Assembly: GCA_025267735.1 (NCBI GenBank)
Contig: CM046308.1
Coordinates: forward strand, 39,731,267 to 39,795,266
DNA: 64,000 nt
Direction: 5' to 3'
Source of the DNA: Mactra quadrangularis
Taxonomy: Eukaryota; Mollusca; Bivalvia; Venerida; Mactridae
Program-made: the position numbers and the translations under genes
Shown: piece after piece, positions 26,310 to 38,012 of the stretch
How the letters are laid out: the number at the start of each line of letters is the position of its first letter
How positions within the stretch are numbered: position 1 is the first letter of the stretch
Notes under the pieces: generated by a model
Told to the model about the DNA's origin: nothing
The model's database searches: none
Seen by the model: only the letters and a program-made list of their open reading frames with translations

Positions 26310-26866
26310 TTAAGGTGGGTCAGTACCTTCCTCGGAGAAAAATAACACGAAAACAAATATAATGATTATCGATTATGATAAAGTTGGCAGGCAGATACCT
26401 TCATGCTTCTTGTTTGTTTTTCTGGTAATCTTAGCGACGTTGTCGTTTTTTTCACGACGTCATGGACGTCACAATTGTTCGCGCTAAAAACTGGCATGCA
26501 ATTACTTTAAACCCACATATTTAAAGTATAGAATGTCCGAGGCCAAAGATAATTATTTCGAAGTGTTTCTGAAATGTTGCTTCATACAATAATTTGTATC
26601 ACGCAGTCGTAAATATTGTACAATTTATCACTGAATTCAGGGTTTTCACATCTAAAAGGTTTCACCAATTGCCGAGTTATAACGTTTATTTTCATAATAA
26701 TGCAGAACGGTGGTCAAATTTTTATCGCGATTTTGAACAGAACACTTTTTGAGTCATTCTAATGAAATGAAAAAGCAAAGTGAACGTGTTTGCCAACTTT
26801 AATCATAATCGATGAACATAATATTTTTTCGTGTTTTTCTCCGAGTAGGGTACCGACCCACCTTAA
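26310..26866. mobile_element. 0.56-kb MITE with long TIRs
   Basis: TTAAGGTGGGTCAGTACC at the left and GGTACCGACCCACCTTAA at the right. The inverted homology continues for roughly 75 bp each side (CTCGGAGAAAAA..., ATTATCGATTATGATAAAGT). Located immediately after T1 copy 2. Confidence 0.75.
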
Positions 26867-27721
26867 ACATAGTTTGTATTGTAGAAATTTTTCCTCAATA
26901 TCTTTATTATATACTAACAATTTTGTGTATAGATCAGATTAATGATATGCGTCTGTTGTTTTAACGCATTTATTATAATACAATACTCCATTAAATTTCA
27001 GAATGAAGTCTCAACAAATTTTCTGACTCCACATTCTTAATATCAACTCTTTTTTTAACGTTTAGTCGTAATAAGTTTAAATATAGAAACCTTTTTCAAA
27101 TTACTATAAGCTACAGGGTAACTGTGTGTAAAATGATTGCGAAAGGCGTAGTTTGCTTCGTCCATGAAGCACGTGCATTTAAGTTTTGTGCCTGGCAATT
27201 GCTACCTACGAGTAGAATACATACAAAACTAGACATACCTGTCTGTAAGAAGAGATACGTTTGGAAAACACTTCACTTTAAAACCTGAAACTATAGTAAT
27301 GGCGAGGATGTCAGTAGAAGTGCATGATGTTGGCACAAGGTGGACACACAAGCTATTAAAAATCGAAGTTGCAGACATCACGCCTTTACATAAAATCTAC
27401 TGCAAAAACATGACGTACATTCTAATACGTACATTACAATGGTTGTTAACTAAATAAATAATAATGTTTCTTTTAAACGTTGCTTCACAGAAATATTACC
27501 CCCCCCCGAAACAAAGAATTGTGGAGAAAGAAAAATTGTTAAGTATATATTTCTTCTATATCCCTGAAGCCACTTCCGTTTTAATACTAAATTTGAAATG
27601 ATGGTACATGCTTAAAAATATGATATTTTTCATTTCTACCATATTTTCATTATTTTGAATGGTAAGTTTCTTCACATAGTGTATGAGCGTATGATTGCAA
27701 CAAAAATAGTTTGATACTAAC

Positions 27722-28179
27722 TGAGGTGCGTTCAACAATGCGAGCGCTCGGGGTGACATCGAGCGCTCTCGTTCTGAACGCGGGCGCCCGCGCGAGTGCT
27801 CGCGGGCGCTCGCGATTCAGTTCGAGCGGTGTTTCGCTTAAACATCAAAGATGGCGGTTGAAAATTTTTATTTTTTATCTCAAAGTATTATCCCTGAAAA
27901 GTAGGATGCAAACGTGTGTGTTACTTGTTTCACATAACATATCCACGCAATGCATATAATTGAATTTATTTAAACTGTATCATAATGATTCGTATACAAA
28001 AAAAATGTGAACATGATCTATTGTATCTGCAGAAATTATTGTTCACCCATCCGCTATTTTCAATAATGTGCTGATGGACACCATCTTGAATTCCACAGCG
28101 AGCACTTGCAATCGTTCAATAGCCTAAAAATTCGCGAAGCGGGCGCTCGCTCGATGTCTCGCATTTTTGAACACACCTC
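27722..28179. mobile_element. GC-rich TIR element
   Basis: Ends TGAGGTGCGTTCAACAATGC and, inverted, CGAGGTGTGTTCAAAAATGC. The first 130 bp are far more GC-rich than anything else in the window (repeated GCGAGCGCTCG, CGCGGGCGC). The right end repeats GGGCGCTCGCTCGATG. No protein is recognised in the 27711-27959 frame. Confidence 0.6.
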
Positions 28180-29587
28180 GGCTATGAATTGATGAAATTA
28201 CCCCCTCGTATGAGCATAAATACTACATTCGTATTCAATGTAATAAATATTCTTGCATAAAGGTCAGATCGGGGTCAAACCTAACGCACAATAATAAATA
28301 TAAACTTGTTTATATGTTACACTTTTTATCTTTTCTCTTCTACAGTACTGTATATGTACTTGATTGCTAAAAAATAAAATATTGTTTAAACTGTAAACTT
28401 CAACCTAGAAATCAACCACAACATTTCTTTCTATTCTCATGCCAGGCTGTTTATTTCTTTCTGTGTTTTTGTTTGTTTTGTTTGTTTTATTTTCTATCAG
28501 TTACAGCCAATACAAATAGTTTGTATTTGAAAGGGAATTCTATGGTGTTAAGATCGCATTAGCAATTTTAAACCCATAAGAATCTCTTTGCCCAGAAAAT
28601 GTCTGAAGAGAGAAGTTTAAATTTAGCTATGATATCTCTTCGATCCTCTAAATGTGTATGTTCATGATACTGTATATGTACTTGATTGCTAAAAAATGTT
28701 AAAAACTGTAAACTTGAATTTATAGTTCAATCATGTACTAAGGCTTTTGACTATTGAAGTTCAAAACGCTTTGTATTAATATATTATATGTTTATTCTGA
28801 TTAGAATAATAACCTTGATAGATAATTAACGATCCTGCAGTGTGAACCAGTAATGACAATACAAGAAATGTGTATGTATTTGTTTAAAGGCCACAAAAGA
28901 AGTATATAATCCATATAATACATTAAATTTGATTACGTTTAGTTTTGGTTACAATAGGTTTGTGATTGATAATATATCCAATTGCTGTTAAATAAATGCT
29001 CGACTAACTTCATGTGTCGATAATAAACAACTTGAACAACTTTGTTCTTATTATATCTTATTGTTGTATTTTTATGAACAGCAAATATGTATAGCTGAGT
29101 TTTAAAACTTGGAGCGTCAATCTGACAATAGAAGAATCAAACGGTCAGAAACAGGGGGGAATTGATATATTCTTTGATTATCGATAAAAAAATGTTGAGT
29201 AATATCTATACTCTTAGCTAGTGAGTCGCACGTACTGAACAGCACATTTTGTTTTCATACAAATACAATGTAACTACTGTGAAACTGCACAATGATATTG
29301 CAGACTTACGTATTTTCCCAATAAGGCGATGAGTTAAAAACTAAAATATAAAAACACGTGACTAGGACATCATAAATGACACGGTTGATAAAAGCAGTGA
29401 AACTTTCCACCTTGACTAATAGCTTAAAAGAGTTCAAAGTATTTTTATCCTAGTAAAAAAGTCAATGATACCAACGCACGGCACAAAGTAAAATAAAGAC
29501 CTTTTGCTCCGCATCATATCTCCAACGCCAGTTTAAGACTTACACCCTGGAAAATCAGGACACTAGAGTGACAAGAAATCGTTCTTG

Positions 29588-29725
29588 TTTGAATAGAAAT
29601 AACATTTATAGATTTCCAAGGTGATTGCAATAAGTGTTAACTGGTGTTGGAGATGTTTGAATAGAAATAACATTTATAGATTTCCAAGGTGATTGCAATA
29701 AGTGTTAACTGGTGTTGGAGATGTG
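29588..29725 (+). repeat. 68-bp tandem duplication
   Basis: Two identical adjacent units beginning TTTGAATAGAAATAACATTT and ending CTGGTGTTGGAGATG, at 29588 and 29656. The same duplication is present in the inverted copy near 56660-56800, so it predates the spread of these copies. Confidence 0.85.
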
Positions 29726-29899
29726 ACCCTTAGCATTTGTGATGCCATGTTTATGTTGACCAGAAAATATGTAGCTTTCATCTAGACTAAACTCTATGAA
29801 AAATATCGTACTTTCTATTTTAGACCCAGTTATGCGAAGTTCTTTGACTGTGATAGTTATTCACATGCTATGATTGGACGATTATTTGTTAATACGATA

Positions 29900-30015
29900 T
29901 TTAAGGCCTTTTTTAAGACAAACACCAAAATTTAGGGCCTTTTCAAGACAACCATCAAAATTCAAGGCCTTTTCAAGACAACCATTCAATTTCAGGGTCT
30001 TTCCAAGATTGTACA
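29900..30015 (+). repeat. Short tandem repeat, about 34 bp x 3
   Basis: Units of the form AGGCCTTTTCAAGACAACCA followed by TCAAAATTC repeat three to four times with mismatches, right at the 3' side of the second AP-4 exon. Confidence 0.7.
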
Positions 30016-30068
30016 AACCCTGCAAATAGAACCAGTTCAACAAGTATCAAGGTAAAAGAATTACTCAC

Positions 30069-30849
30069 CCATTTTACATATGACGGAGGGGGGACTGTTT
30101 TCACCATAGGTTCAATGGGTCCACCATCAACACTGTGGACTTTCTCAGCATAATGATGTGACTCAAGGGTTTGAGCACGTAATTCTAGAACAACACGTAG
30201 ATGGCGCTCTTGTTGTAGTTTCTGACGTAACTCAAGAATCTCTCGACGACATTCTTCGTTCTTCAACTCTTCAAAGTCAGCAGTGATACCTTCATCAGAC
30301 GATTCTACAATAAATGACAAAATTATGTTAAATGCAATCTCATAAACCAACATATGATCTGCAATAAACAGCATGTACAATAAACGGACCCAAATTAAAT
30401 GTATTTTAAACTGCAGTAGCTACAATGCGGCCATTCTTAAAATATTTATTAAGGCCCTTTGCAGTGGCCAGTCTTAAAAGATTTAAGGCCTGTTTCATTA
30501 ACTTAAAAAATCTCAAATTTTTACAGCAATCTTTGATCTATGACAATAATCACCAGTAGCAGATGTACAGGCAAAACCAAGCTTTGACAAGGATGCCTGT
30601 AGATTAAAATCTCAGAATTTAACAAAATAATTTTGATGACAAAAAAATAAAAAGCTTACCCGTATCTCGCTTTTTCCGCTTTAACGGCGGCGACCCGCCA
30701 CACAGTGATATGTCCATCTCGAGGTCAATGTTACACCTTCGACTTACTTCATTCAAGATTCTTTTATAGTAAGCATTCTGAGCGTGTATCTTGGCTTTCT
30801 CCTGTTGAAGATTCCTGATGTATTCAGTAGTGTGTTGCAATATGGCAGC
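30069..30849 (-). CDS. TFAP4: Two internal exons of transcription factor AP-4 (partial gene)
   Basis: Minus-strand exon 30849-30660 (190 nt) starts after TTTGTTTAG and reads AAILQHTTEYIRNLQQEK, the end of the bHLH and the first leucine zipper of AP-4 (vertebrate AAILQQTAEYIFSLEQEK). It ends in a basic stretch LKRKKRDT with donor GTAAGC. Exon 30304-30069 (236 nt) reads ESSDEGITADFEE...RREILELRQKLQQERHLR, the second zipper. Both phases match (1+2, then 0), with donor GTGAGT. AP-4 is a nuclear E-box-binding bHLH-zip dimer. I found neither the basic/helix-1 exon upstream (30.9-33.8 kb) nor the 3' exons downstream. The segment lies inside a dispersed repeat, so it may be a captured or inserted gene fragment, or part of a gene with very long introns. 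Confidence 0.75.
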
Positions 30850-31792
30850 CTAAACAAATAGAAAAAGTACAAAAATATCAATCGTATTCACAACATCCAG
30901 GCAATGACTAAAACCAAGAGGACCAATCTTAACTACTAACCCCAAAGTCAATTTGAAACCATGGGTAAGTAAATTAAATAATTTATAAAATCCTGCATTT
31001 TGTCATTTCAGCATCTTTTAGTTTTTCATAGGAAAAGAGCCCTATTTCTGGTCTGGTCCTTAAAATCCTGAACTGTAGGATCAGTCTTGAAAATTTTCAC
31101 CAGTGGCAATTGCAAAATGCCAAATTTAACAGTTAAATGCCATGATTATACTTAAAATGGCAAAAAGTGTAAAATTAACAGAGATAAATTTCAAGCTCCA
31201 GTTTTTAACGAGAAAAATAAATATAGCAACAAGTTCCTATAATCTCGATGTCTAAGAATAATTAGTAATGTCTAGAGAAAATTTTCCCGACAAGCCGACA
31301 AAAAATTTTGTCCTACGGCTCTTATTTAACTCCTCTCTGAACAGTCTAACATTTTCATTTCAATCACAAACGGAAACCCTAAAGCAATAAATCAAAAGAA
31401 AACGAGCCTAGCCGTGGAAATCGATACACAGCAATGTTTCTATAACAAGTAGTTCAATAATTGATTCATTGTACGTTAAAACATTAATCAAATTCACCAT
31501 GTAACAGCTGTAGAACTCATATACTACATGATTGGTACACTAAATAATTAACCCTCTCTGCATTATTTACTATTTACGCTTAAATGTTTACTAACAAGGT
31601 TAGAGCTGTGTTTACAAACATGGCAGGTCAGCCGTGGCATTCCAATTTTATGCAGTTTGAATGACAGGTCATGCTTGTCTTAGTATTTAAAGCTTATTTT
31701 AACTCAGAAAAGGACAGAAAAGCAGAAAAAGGGACAGGTAGCATCATTAGGTTAGTGTTTCAAAGTTACAAATTCTGCATAGGAAGGAGCTA

Positions 31793-31948
31793 AAAAGGAC
31801 AGTGAAAAGAAAAGGAGCAGTGAAGAGAAAATAGGGCAGTGAAGAGAAAAAGGGCAGTGAAGAGGAATAGGGCAGTGAAGAGGAAATAGGATGTGAAGAG
31901 AAAACGGGTCGTGAAGAGAAAAAGGGCAGAGGAGAGAAAAGGGCCGGG
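31793..31948 (+). repeat. Purine-rich minisatellite, about 17-18 bp x 8
   Basis: Degenerate units of GGGCAGTGAAGAGAAAAA. The plus strand is almost purely purine. The serine/phenylalanine-rich frame on the other strand (31747-31983) is an artefact of it. Confidence 0.85.
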
Positions 31949-31949
31949 T

Positions 31950-33250
31950 GCAGAGTCCAGCTATTCTGCCTAAGAATAATCAATATTTTACCGAAAGTGA
32001 CCCCTATACGTCTCGGGTACTAAAACTCTTGACCTTCAGGCCAAGTCCCAAATAGTTCACACATGTTTATTAGAGTATTTCATTTATAACAGTCTAAGAA
32101 AAACTGACATGATTTACATAGAAATAAAAAAAATCTTGAATATATGGCAAAACTAATTAATTGCTCTAATTTCAGAATTTAAACTTAGATTTACATTAAG
32201 TGGAATATTTTGAATATATAATTAAAGACATTATCAGGAAGTCTTAGATTCCTAGTATGTAATTTACATTTTTATTGGCATCAATAAGCATTCACAGCAT
32301 GCTATATTACTTGTAAAAACCTCACGTTTTTCCCAGATTTAATTCCAGACTAACTTACTGTATGCATTTATTTCCATCCTAAGAATACCATAAACATTTT
32401 TTCCCCCACTTATTTAAACAAAAAAGCTATCCTTAGAATTGAAAGTAATCTTAGAATTTGAACAGTACCTGGAGTTAAAAATTGAAATTTCCACTTGCAA
32501 GTTAATTAAAAAAACTTTCTAAAATGTTTTGACATTTTGATAGTCAGTAAAAGAATCACAAGAAAACTTGTCGAAACTTTTTCAATGGTTTTTGAAAAAC
32601 CAAAACTTAAAAAAAGCACTATTAAGTAATGTTCATTTAATAAATGAAGATTTTTATCCCCCCAAAAAAGCATGGACGAAAGTTGAAAGTTTAACACACC
32701 TGAAAACTTACTTAAAAATACCGTAATGGACCGATTTCATACAAAAAACATTTATTCTCATAATGCCGAAATAAGTAATAGTGAATAGTGAAAACATTCA
32801 TTTATGTGAACAATTCACCAAAAGTCGAACTCATCAACAAGATGGCCGAAGATTAAGTTTCATGAAGTCGATAAAACTCAACTAAATCAAAGAAAACTAT
32901 TAAATCTGACACTCGAACAGTCAGATTTGTCAAAACTCCTGTCTTTTCACTTCAATATGACTTATTACTAAACACAAAAAAAATAATAATTTTTCAATTA
33001 AAGAAACAATTTCATGGTCCTTAATTCCAAAGAAAGCAATGTTCCTCACTCTTGACTGAGTTGTCTAAAAATCCTTAATGCTAATTGATTTATTGTTAAT
33101 GCCACAAACATAACTTCACATAGTATCGCCTATAAAACAAAGCTTCCATCTAACCAAGACTAATTCAACAATAACCAATCTGCGTAAACACATATCCAGT
33201 AGACCACGGTCGTACTGGATCTGTACTTTTTCCCTTTGAGGTCACGTCGA
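31950..33250. other. Non-coding stretch inside the AP-4 segment
   Basis: Searched by eye on the minus strand for the basic/helix-1 exon of AP-4 and not found. AT-rich, nothing else supported. Confidence 0.4.
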
Positions 33251-33871
33251 GATGAACTTTGTGTCGACCAATCAATGCGTAGCTTTCATCTAGACGAAAA
33301 CACTATTAATCACATTTTGATTTCGTAATTTCTATTTTTAGACCAAGTTTTGCTTGCTAATTTAACCGCGGTAATATTCACAGGCTGCGATTGGGCGGAT
33401 CATTTCAAATTTCGTGACGTAGACGATGTAAACAAGTTACGTATCATAACAATTTCGTCATGAATATTATGATGAGAAAAGGTCACCTGAACGTGACCTT
33501 CGTTTGGAAAAGGCCAGATCTACATTAGCGAGTATGCGAGCGGTAAAATTGTAGATCGGGTTTTAATCAGATTGTCACAGGCTATGATTGGACGATTATT
33601 TGTTAATACAATTTGTAAAAAATCACTACCACATACTGGATATGTTCAACGGAGAAAATTTCAGAATGTTAACATTGTCACGTGGTTTCAGTTAAATAAA
33701 CTATTTCCCCATGATGCATAGCAAATGGGAAATTCTTAACTGGCGTATCAATCAAACAAACACGCGATTAAGTATCAAAAACAAGAACGGAATTAATAAA
33801 CATGTATTCAGAAATATCATATAATCATATATATATCATAACACTGATGTATTATATTTTGTTAGCATTGA

Positions 33872-33948
33872 GTAACGTAGTTTGTGTGACCAAGTGGTAA
33901 GACGGTTAGTCTGTAAACCTTTTAGTCGTGGATTCGAATCCCGTCAGA
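33872..33948 (+). tRNA. tRNA-like sequence, probably a tRNA relic
   Basis: AGTTTGTGTGACCAAGTGG, a CTGTAAA anticodon-type loop and GGATTCGAATCCCG, with 5' AGTTT and 3' AAACT able to pair and a GACC/GGTT D stem. The anticodon and T stems pair poorly. A functional tRNA is doubtful; a degenerate pseudogene or a third SINE head is more likely. Confidence 0.3.
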
Positions 33949-34483
33949 AACTTCTATTTTCATCACTGTTTTATTTCTTGTTTAAATCATGGAGGAATTG
34001 CGTGAAACACAATGCCCCATGCATCAGGACAATTAATTTTCCTTCATTACTTTTAGACACCAAAATCGACACTATTAACGAGAATACCCAGAGTAAACCG
34101 TAAGACATGCTAAATATGACAGTGTTAGTTTTGTAGCGTTTTATTTCTATTTTCAAAAGATACGGAATAAGATAAAACAAAATATTCAGAAAAATATGCC
34201 AACAATACAAAGAAAACATTGATGGCATCGCTTGATTCAAACTGGCACGCCTTCCAAAAACAGATGTTCGGTAGCATTTCACTTTAACCGTACCACTATT
34301 CAGCCAGATGAGATTTCGACTCTTAATTAATCTGCACATTGTATTTACTTCAAAAGTCTATATGTAGAACGCGGAAATTAATATATTCAATGTGTGGTAA
34401 CCGTGAATTTATGCAGTCGGACAGTTCAATATAATCGTACAATAAAACCTCGGTATAAATAAACGTTTTAAATAAAGTAAATT

Positions 34484-34777
34484 TATTGATTTATTTATTT
34501 ATTGGAGTTAGCGCCGTATCAACACAATTTAGGTTATTTCACGGCGTCCAGCGCACCTAACCTAGCTTTCCTGGACCATTGTTTATAACCAGTACTCACC
34601 TACCCTTCCACAAGGCTGGAAACTTCTCCATATTATCTAATCAATGGAGGAAAATCGACAGAATTGTCAAATTTTCATGGAAAGGTATAACCTCCCCGGG
34701 TGGGATTCGAACCCGCACCCCCTCGGGCACGAGTATTCATATCCCGGCGCTCTACCAACTGCGCTATCGACCCGGGT
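34484..34777 (-). repeat. SINE family B upstream of promoter P2
   Basis: TTTATTGGAGTTAGCGCCGT, GCGCACCTAACCTAGCTTTC, GGGTGGGATTCGAACCCG, CCAACTGCGCTATCGACCCG. Opposite orientation to the SINEs before P1 and P3. Confidence 0.8.
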
Positions 34778-34989
34778 TTTAAATAATGTAAAATAATATC
34801 AAACTGACTATATCTGAATACTGTTTATGACTATAAACTCAATATCTGTTGTACATGAATGGACTCAAATTTTGCACTCAGGATATACGTTTAATACATT
34901 CTTAAACATTGCTGACGCTAATAAAATAAAACTTATTGCACTATATTGCATTTTCAGAAAATCTATATTTACTAATTAGCATGTAAGTT

Positions 34990-35080
34990 CAAATGACATC
35001 ATCAGAATCGTATAAATACCGGTGTTTAGTTCCCAATACAATACAAGTGCGTAAAGCGAGGAAGATAAAGGTAAGAAATA
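34990..35080 (+). promoter_or_regulatory. TATA promoter plus non-coding leader exon, module P2
   Basis: TATAAATACCGG at 35011, then AATACAAGTGCGTAAAGCGA and a donor AAAG|GTAAGAAATAG with the exon ending at 35070. ATGACATCATCAGA lies just upstream. It precedes the ART-like exon at 37095 by 2.0 kb. The first intron carries a marker (ATATCGACACAGTTAC near 35262) shared with the intron after P1. Confidence 0.68.
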
Positions 35081-35299
35081 GTTATTTTATTGTTTAAGTT
35101 TTAAATAATAGCAAGTAATGTCATTGTTTTATTAAGCCAAAACTTTCACAAAAGTAGATTGTTAATTTCTTTTCCTTTTTGTTTTTAATAACTTTTAACA
35201 TAATAATTTAAAATTATTTCAAATAATTATTATAAACAGGACAGGTGTGCCTTAAATAAGATATCGACACAGTTACTAAGGTACAATTTTAGGTAAACA

Positions 35300-36950
35300 T
35301 TTGTGTGTTGTAGTTATAAAATCTATTGGTGAATGGTGGAGATTTCGCCTGGACAAACTAAATATTAACCATTTATTGGCCACGCGCTTTAAAGCTTGGG
35401 TGTGGTTCTCGCGTGCGACACACCGACTCGTCATTGTTAACATTTGTGCAAAGTAATTTGAAAATCCATCAATCCATGTTGAAGATATCGTCCGGATAAA
35501 CGAATTTTCGACAATATTGAACATTTGACTCATTCATTGGTTACGCCCTTTATGATTTGGACGTAGTCCCTGCAGGCGACACGTCGACTCGTCAACTTGA
35601 GAACAACTTGAGAAATGTCGCACACATTGAATAGGCAGGCTCAAGATAATAATGAATGAATAGCTGCCACTTTGATGAACTTGTCAAAAGTATTTGACTG
35701 TTTGTCTCATAATTTTGTCTAAGTTATCATCATGTGTTCTGCCAAGGTCTGCCTGCGATATACTGGAGTCTTAACTCTTAAACGGTAAACAACAAAGAAT
35801 TTGGCAAAATTGTGAGCTCATATGCTAGAATAAACAAGAAGTTTCATGTGGAACAGTCCTTGTCCCCTTATATGTCCCCCATATTGTAAGTTTTTAATGA
35901 TTTAATGTAGTTATACCAAAACTAAAGTAACTTACTAATTGACGGGTTTAGATCTAACAAATTGCAAGTTTATCCAGGCGATTGCTATAGAACTTAAGTT
36001 CTAATATTTTAAAACCCAAATTCCTGATAGGCCTTAAGTTAGTACAATAAGCCTCGCTCTAAATAGAATTCATTTTCTGAACCAGTTTTGAGCATGACAT
36101 TAATTTTAATCAATTTTAAACCTTAATTCAAACATGAACTGGACAGAAATTATAATGTTCCTCCTGCGCACATTCTCGTAACCAGAGGCTATCAAGATTT
36201 AGATCGAGAATAATGAGGGTGTAATGCCTGCACATGAAACCACCACACAGCTTCAGGTTACAACTTAATCAAATAAAATATTAATTTCTTAATGTTTTTT
36301 ATGTGTGTATAATCTTATTTCATTTGCATATTCACTATAGCGACTTATCTGGTTATACATGATTTAGATTCAAAGCATTAGCTGCTTTAAGTTTTTTAGA
36401 TGTCAATCTTTATGCCGTAGAAATTATCCTTTTTAGATAGCCTGAGCGGAGATTTAGGGTAGTGCGATAGCAAGTGCATTTTTTATCCAATTTTCAAAAT
36501 ATTTAGTCAAATGGTTTATCTTGATTCGTTCAAGTTTTGGAATGTATATGGGTAATATATTGTCATACAACTAGCTTATGGGACCAAATCTCTAAATAAA
36601 ACGTGTGTATGCGACAGAGGCTGTACTTTCCATGCGATGTTCATAAAACTTGGTCAGATTCTATTTCCGGATAAAGTTTAGGTTGGAATCGTGCTTGAGT
36701 CATCTAGGTTCAATAATAGGTCACATGGCATAATCTTAGACTTTGTGTTTAACTAAAAGCATGAAACATTTGACAATATTGTTTTCAGATTTAATCTTCA
36801 GCCGTGAATCTTGACCTTTGACCTAGCAAGGTACTTCCTGATTTCCGATGTTATTGTGCAATGATTCGTCGATAAACAAGATAGGATCTTCTTGGACCAC
36901 ATATATAACGTCAGTTGCGTTTAGAGACGCTACAGCATATTTACCAATGG
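35300..36950. other. First intron of ART-like copy 3
   Basis: Contains two diverged direct units near 35330-35600 (CGACACACCGACTCGTCA and CGACACGTCGACTCGTCA, with GGCCACGCGCTTTA / GGTTACGCCCTTTA). No coding sequence recognised. Confidence 0.4.
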
Positions 36951-37094
36951 ATATTTACTTCTGACATTCTTGTATATGACTGTTGTACCGTTTGCATTGT
37001 TACCTCGGCATTTTTGTCCACATTCGTTTATTACAATAGTATGTCATTAAAAAAATTCAAATTATTTTCTTTATAGTTTACACCAACATACAAC

Positions 37095-37660
37095 ATGGGT
37101 ACCCAATACTTATACAGAGTTCTACGACCTGACGAAAATCCACAAGTCGGCATTGTTGCACGAGCTCCACAGTCCAGGAAATCCGAAGAAGATCATGTTT
37201 TTTATAACGATAACAAGGGATCAAGATTTATTTCAACGTGTAAGACCCTTACAGCTGCACAGGCATTCGCATCAGACACGTTTTACAAATACGTACGAAT
37301 TATAGAAATCAATGCTGAATCTTTAGAGCATTTACGTCTAGGGCATAAAATCATTGACTTGACGAGGCCTGGCGAACTTAATAAATACATACCTCATGAA
37401 AATGTGTTTGCTAGATATTGCGTGACTAAATACCAAGAAGTACTAATCGTTGGGGAAATTCCACCAGAATGTATAGAAAACGTATCATTGGTAAATATAT
37501 ACTTATTTTACTGTTGCACTATATTTTCGGTCGCATAACTATTTGTTTCTACTTGAGTTTAAACAGAATTCAATTACTAATACAATGTAAATGTTGTACT
37601 TTTTTTTTTTTAATTTGGCAGACCATTCCAAATGAAAGAGTTTTTAAAAAATCCTCCTAA
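37095..37660 (+). CDS. Small ART-fold-like protein, copy 3, with a spliced C-terminal exon
   Basis: ATG at 37095 follows an acceptor (TTCTTTATAG, 37067-37076). The unspliced frame gives 147 aa to 37538. A better model splices at 37490 (ATTG|GTAAATAT) to 37622, whose acceptor has an unbroken T-rich tract (T11 AATTTGGCAG). This keeps frame, adds twelve codons (TIPNERVFKKSS) and ends at 37660, total 144 aa. Core motifs are YRVLRPDE, FISTC (one residue different from FISTS), YVRIIEI and YQEVLIVGEIPP. The central S-T-S reads S-T-C, so if this is an ART fold the third position varies. The promoter/leader module at 35011-35070 lies 2.0 kb upstream in the same orientation. Confidence 0.68.
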
Positions 37661-38012
37661 AATGAAAACTATATTTTACTCAGTTAACTGTTAGTGACTC
37701 AGGCACGTTTGCAACCTCTGTAAACAGACATCTTATAGAACGCTGTCATACATTCTCTCGACATTGCAGAGGAGGTAATGTTCAGGTGACCTTTGTGTTG
37801 AACAATGAATGTGTAACTTTTAATTAAGAAGTTTTTATGTCTCACTTATAGAGAGTCATAGGTGTAAGCTGTGATTTCATGTTATTAAGTTTTGCGCTCT
37901 TGGATGCTTTGTATCAATATTTTCTTGTAACATAAATTCTAACATAGGCACGTGCGCTTTCACTCTTTATTCAATGTGACGTCATCTATGCTTTTTTATT
38001 CAATAAAATATA

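Larger units (their letters stand above)
29150..33810 (+). mobile_element. Dispersed repeat X interrupted by (or carrying) the AP-4 segment
   Basis: 29150-29900 and 33590-33810 together match, inverted and without a gap, 56283-57235. The two halves here each carry GATTGGACGATTATTTGTTA (29873 and 33588) as a direct repeat of about 28 bp. The intervening 3.7 kb contains the AP-4 exons, two tandem repeats and another diverged partial copy of X (33260-33440, CTTTCATCTAGACGAAA). The class of element is unknown. Confidence 0.6.

Noticed and set aside
31747..31983. Serine/phenylalanine-rich 78-aa frame
   Set aside because: It is the minus-strand translation of the purine-rich minisatellite at 31793-31948.
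33971..34339. 122-aa minus-strand frame
   Set aside because: No domain, odd composition, no supporting splice sites; overlaps the tRNA-like relic's flank.
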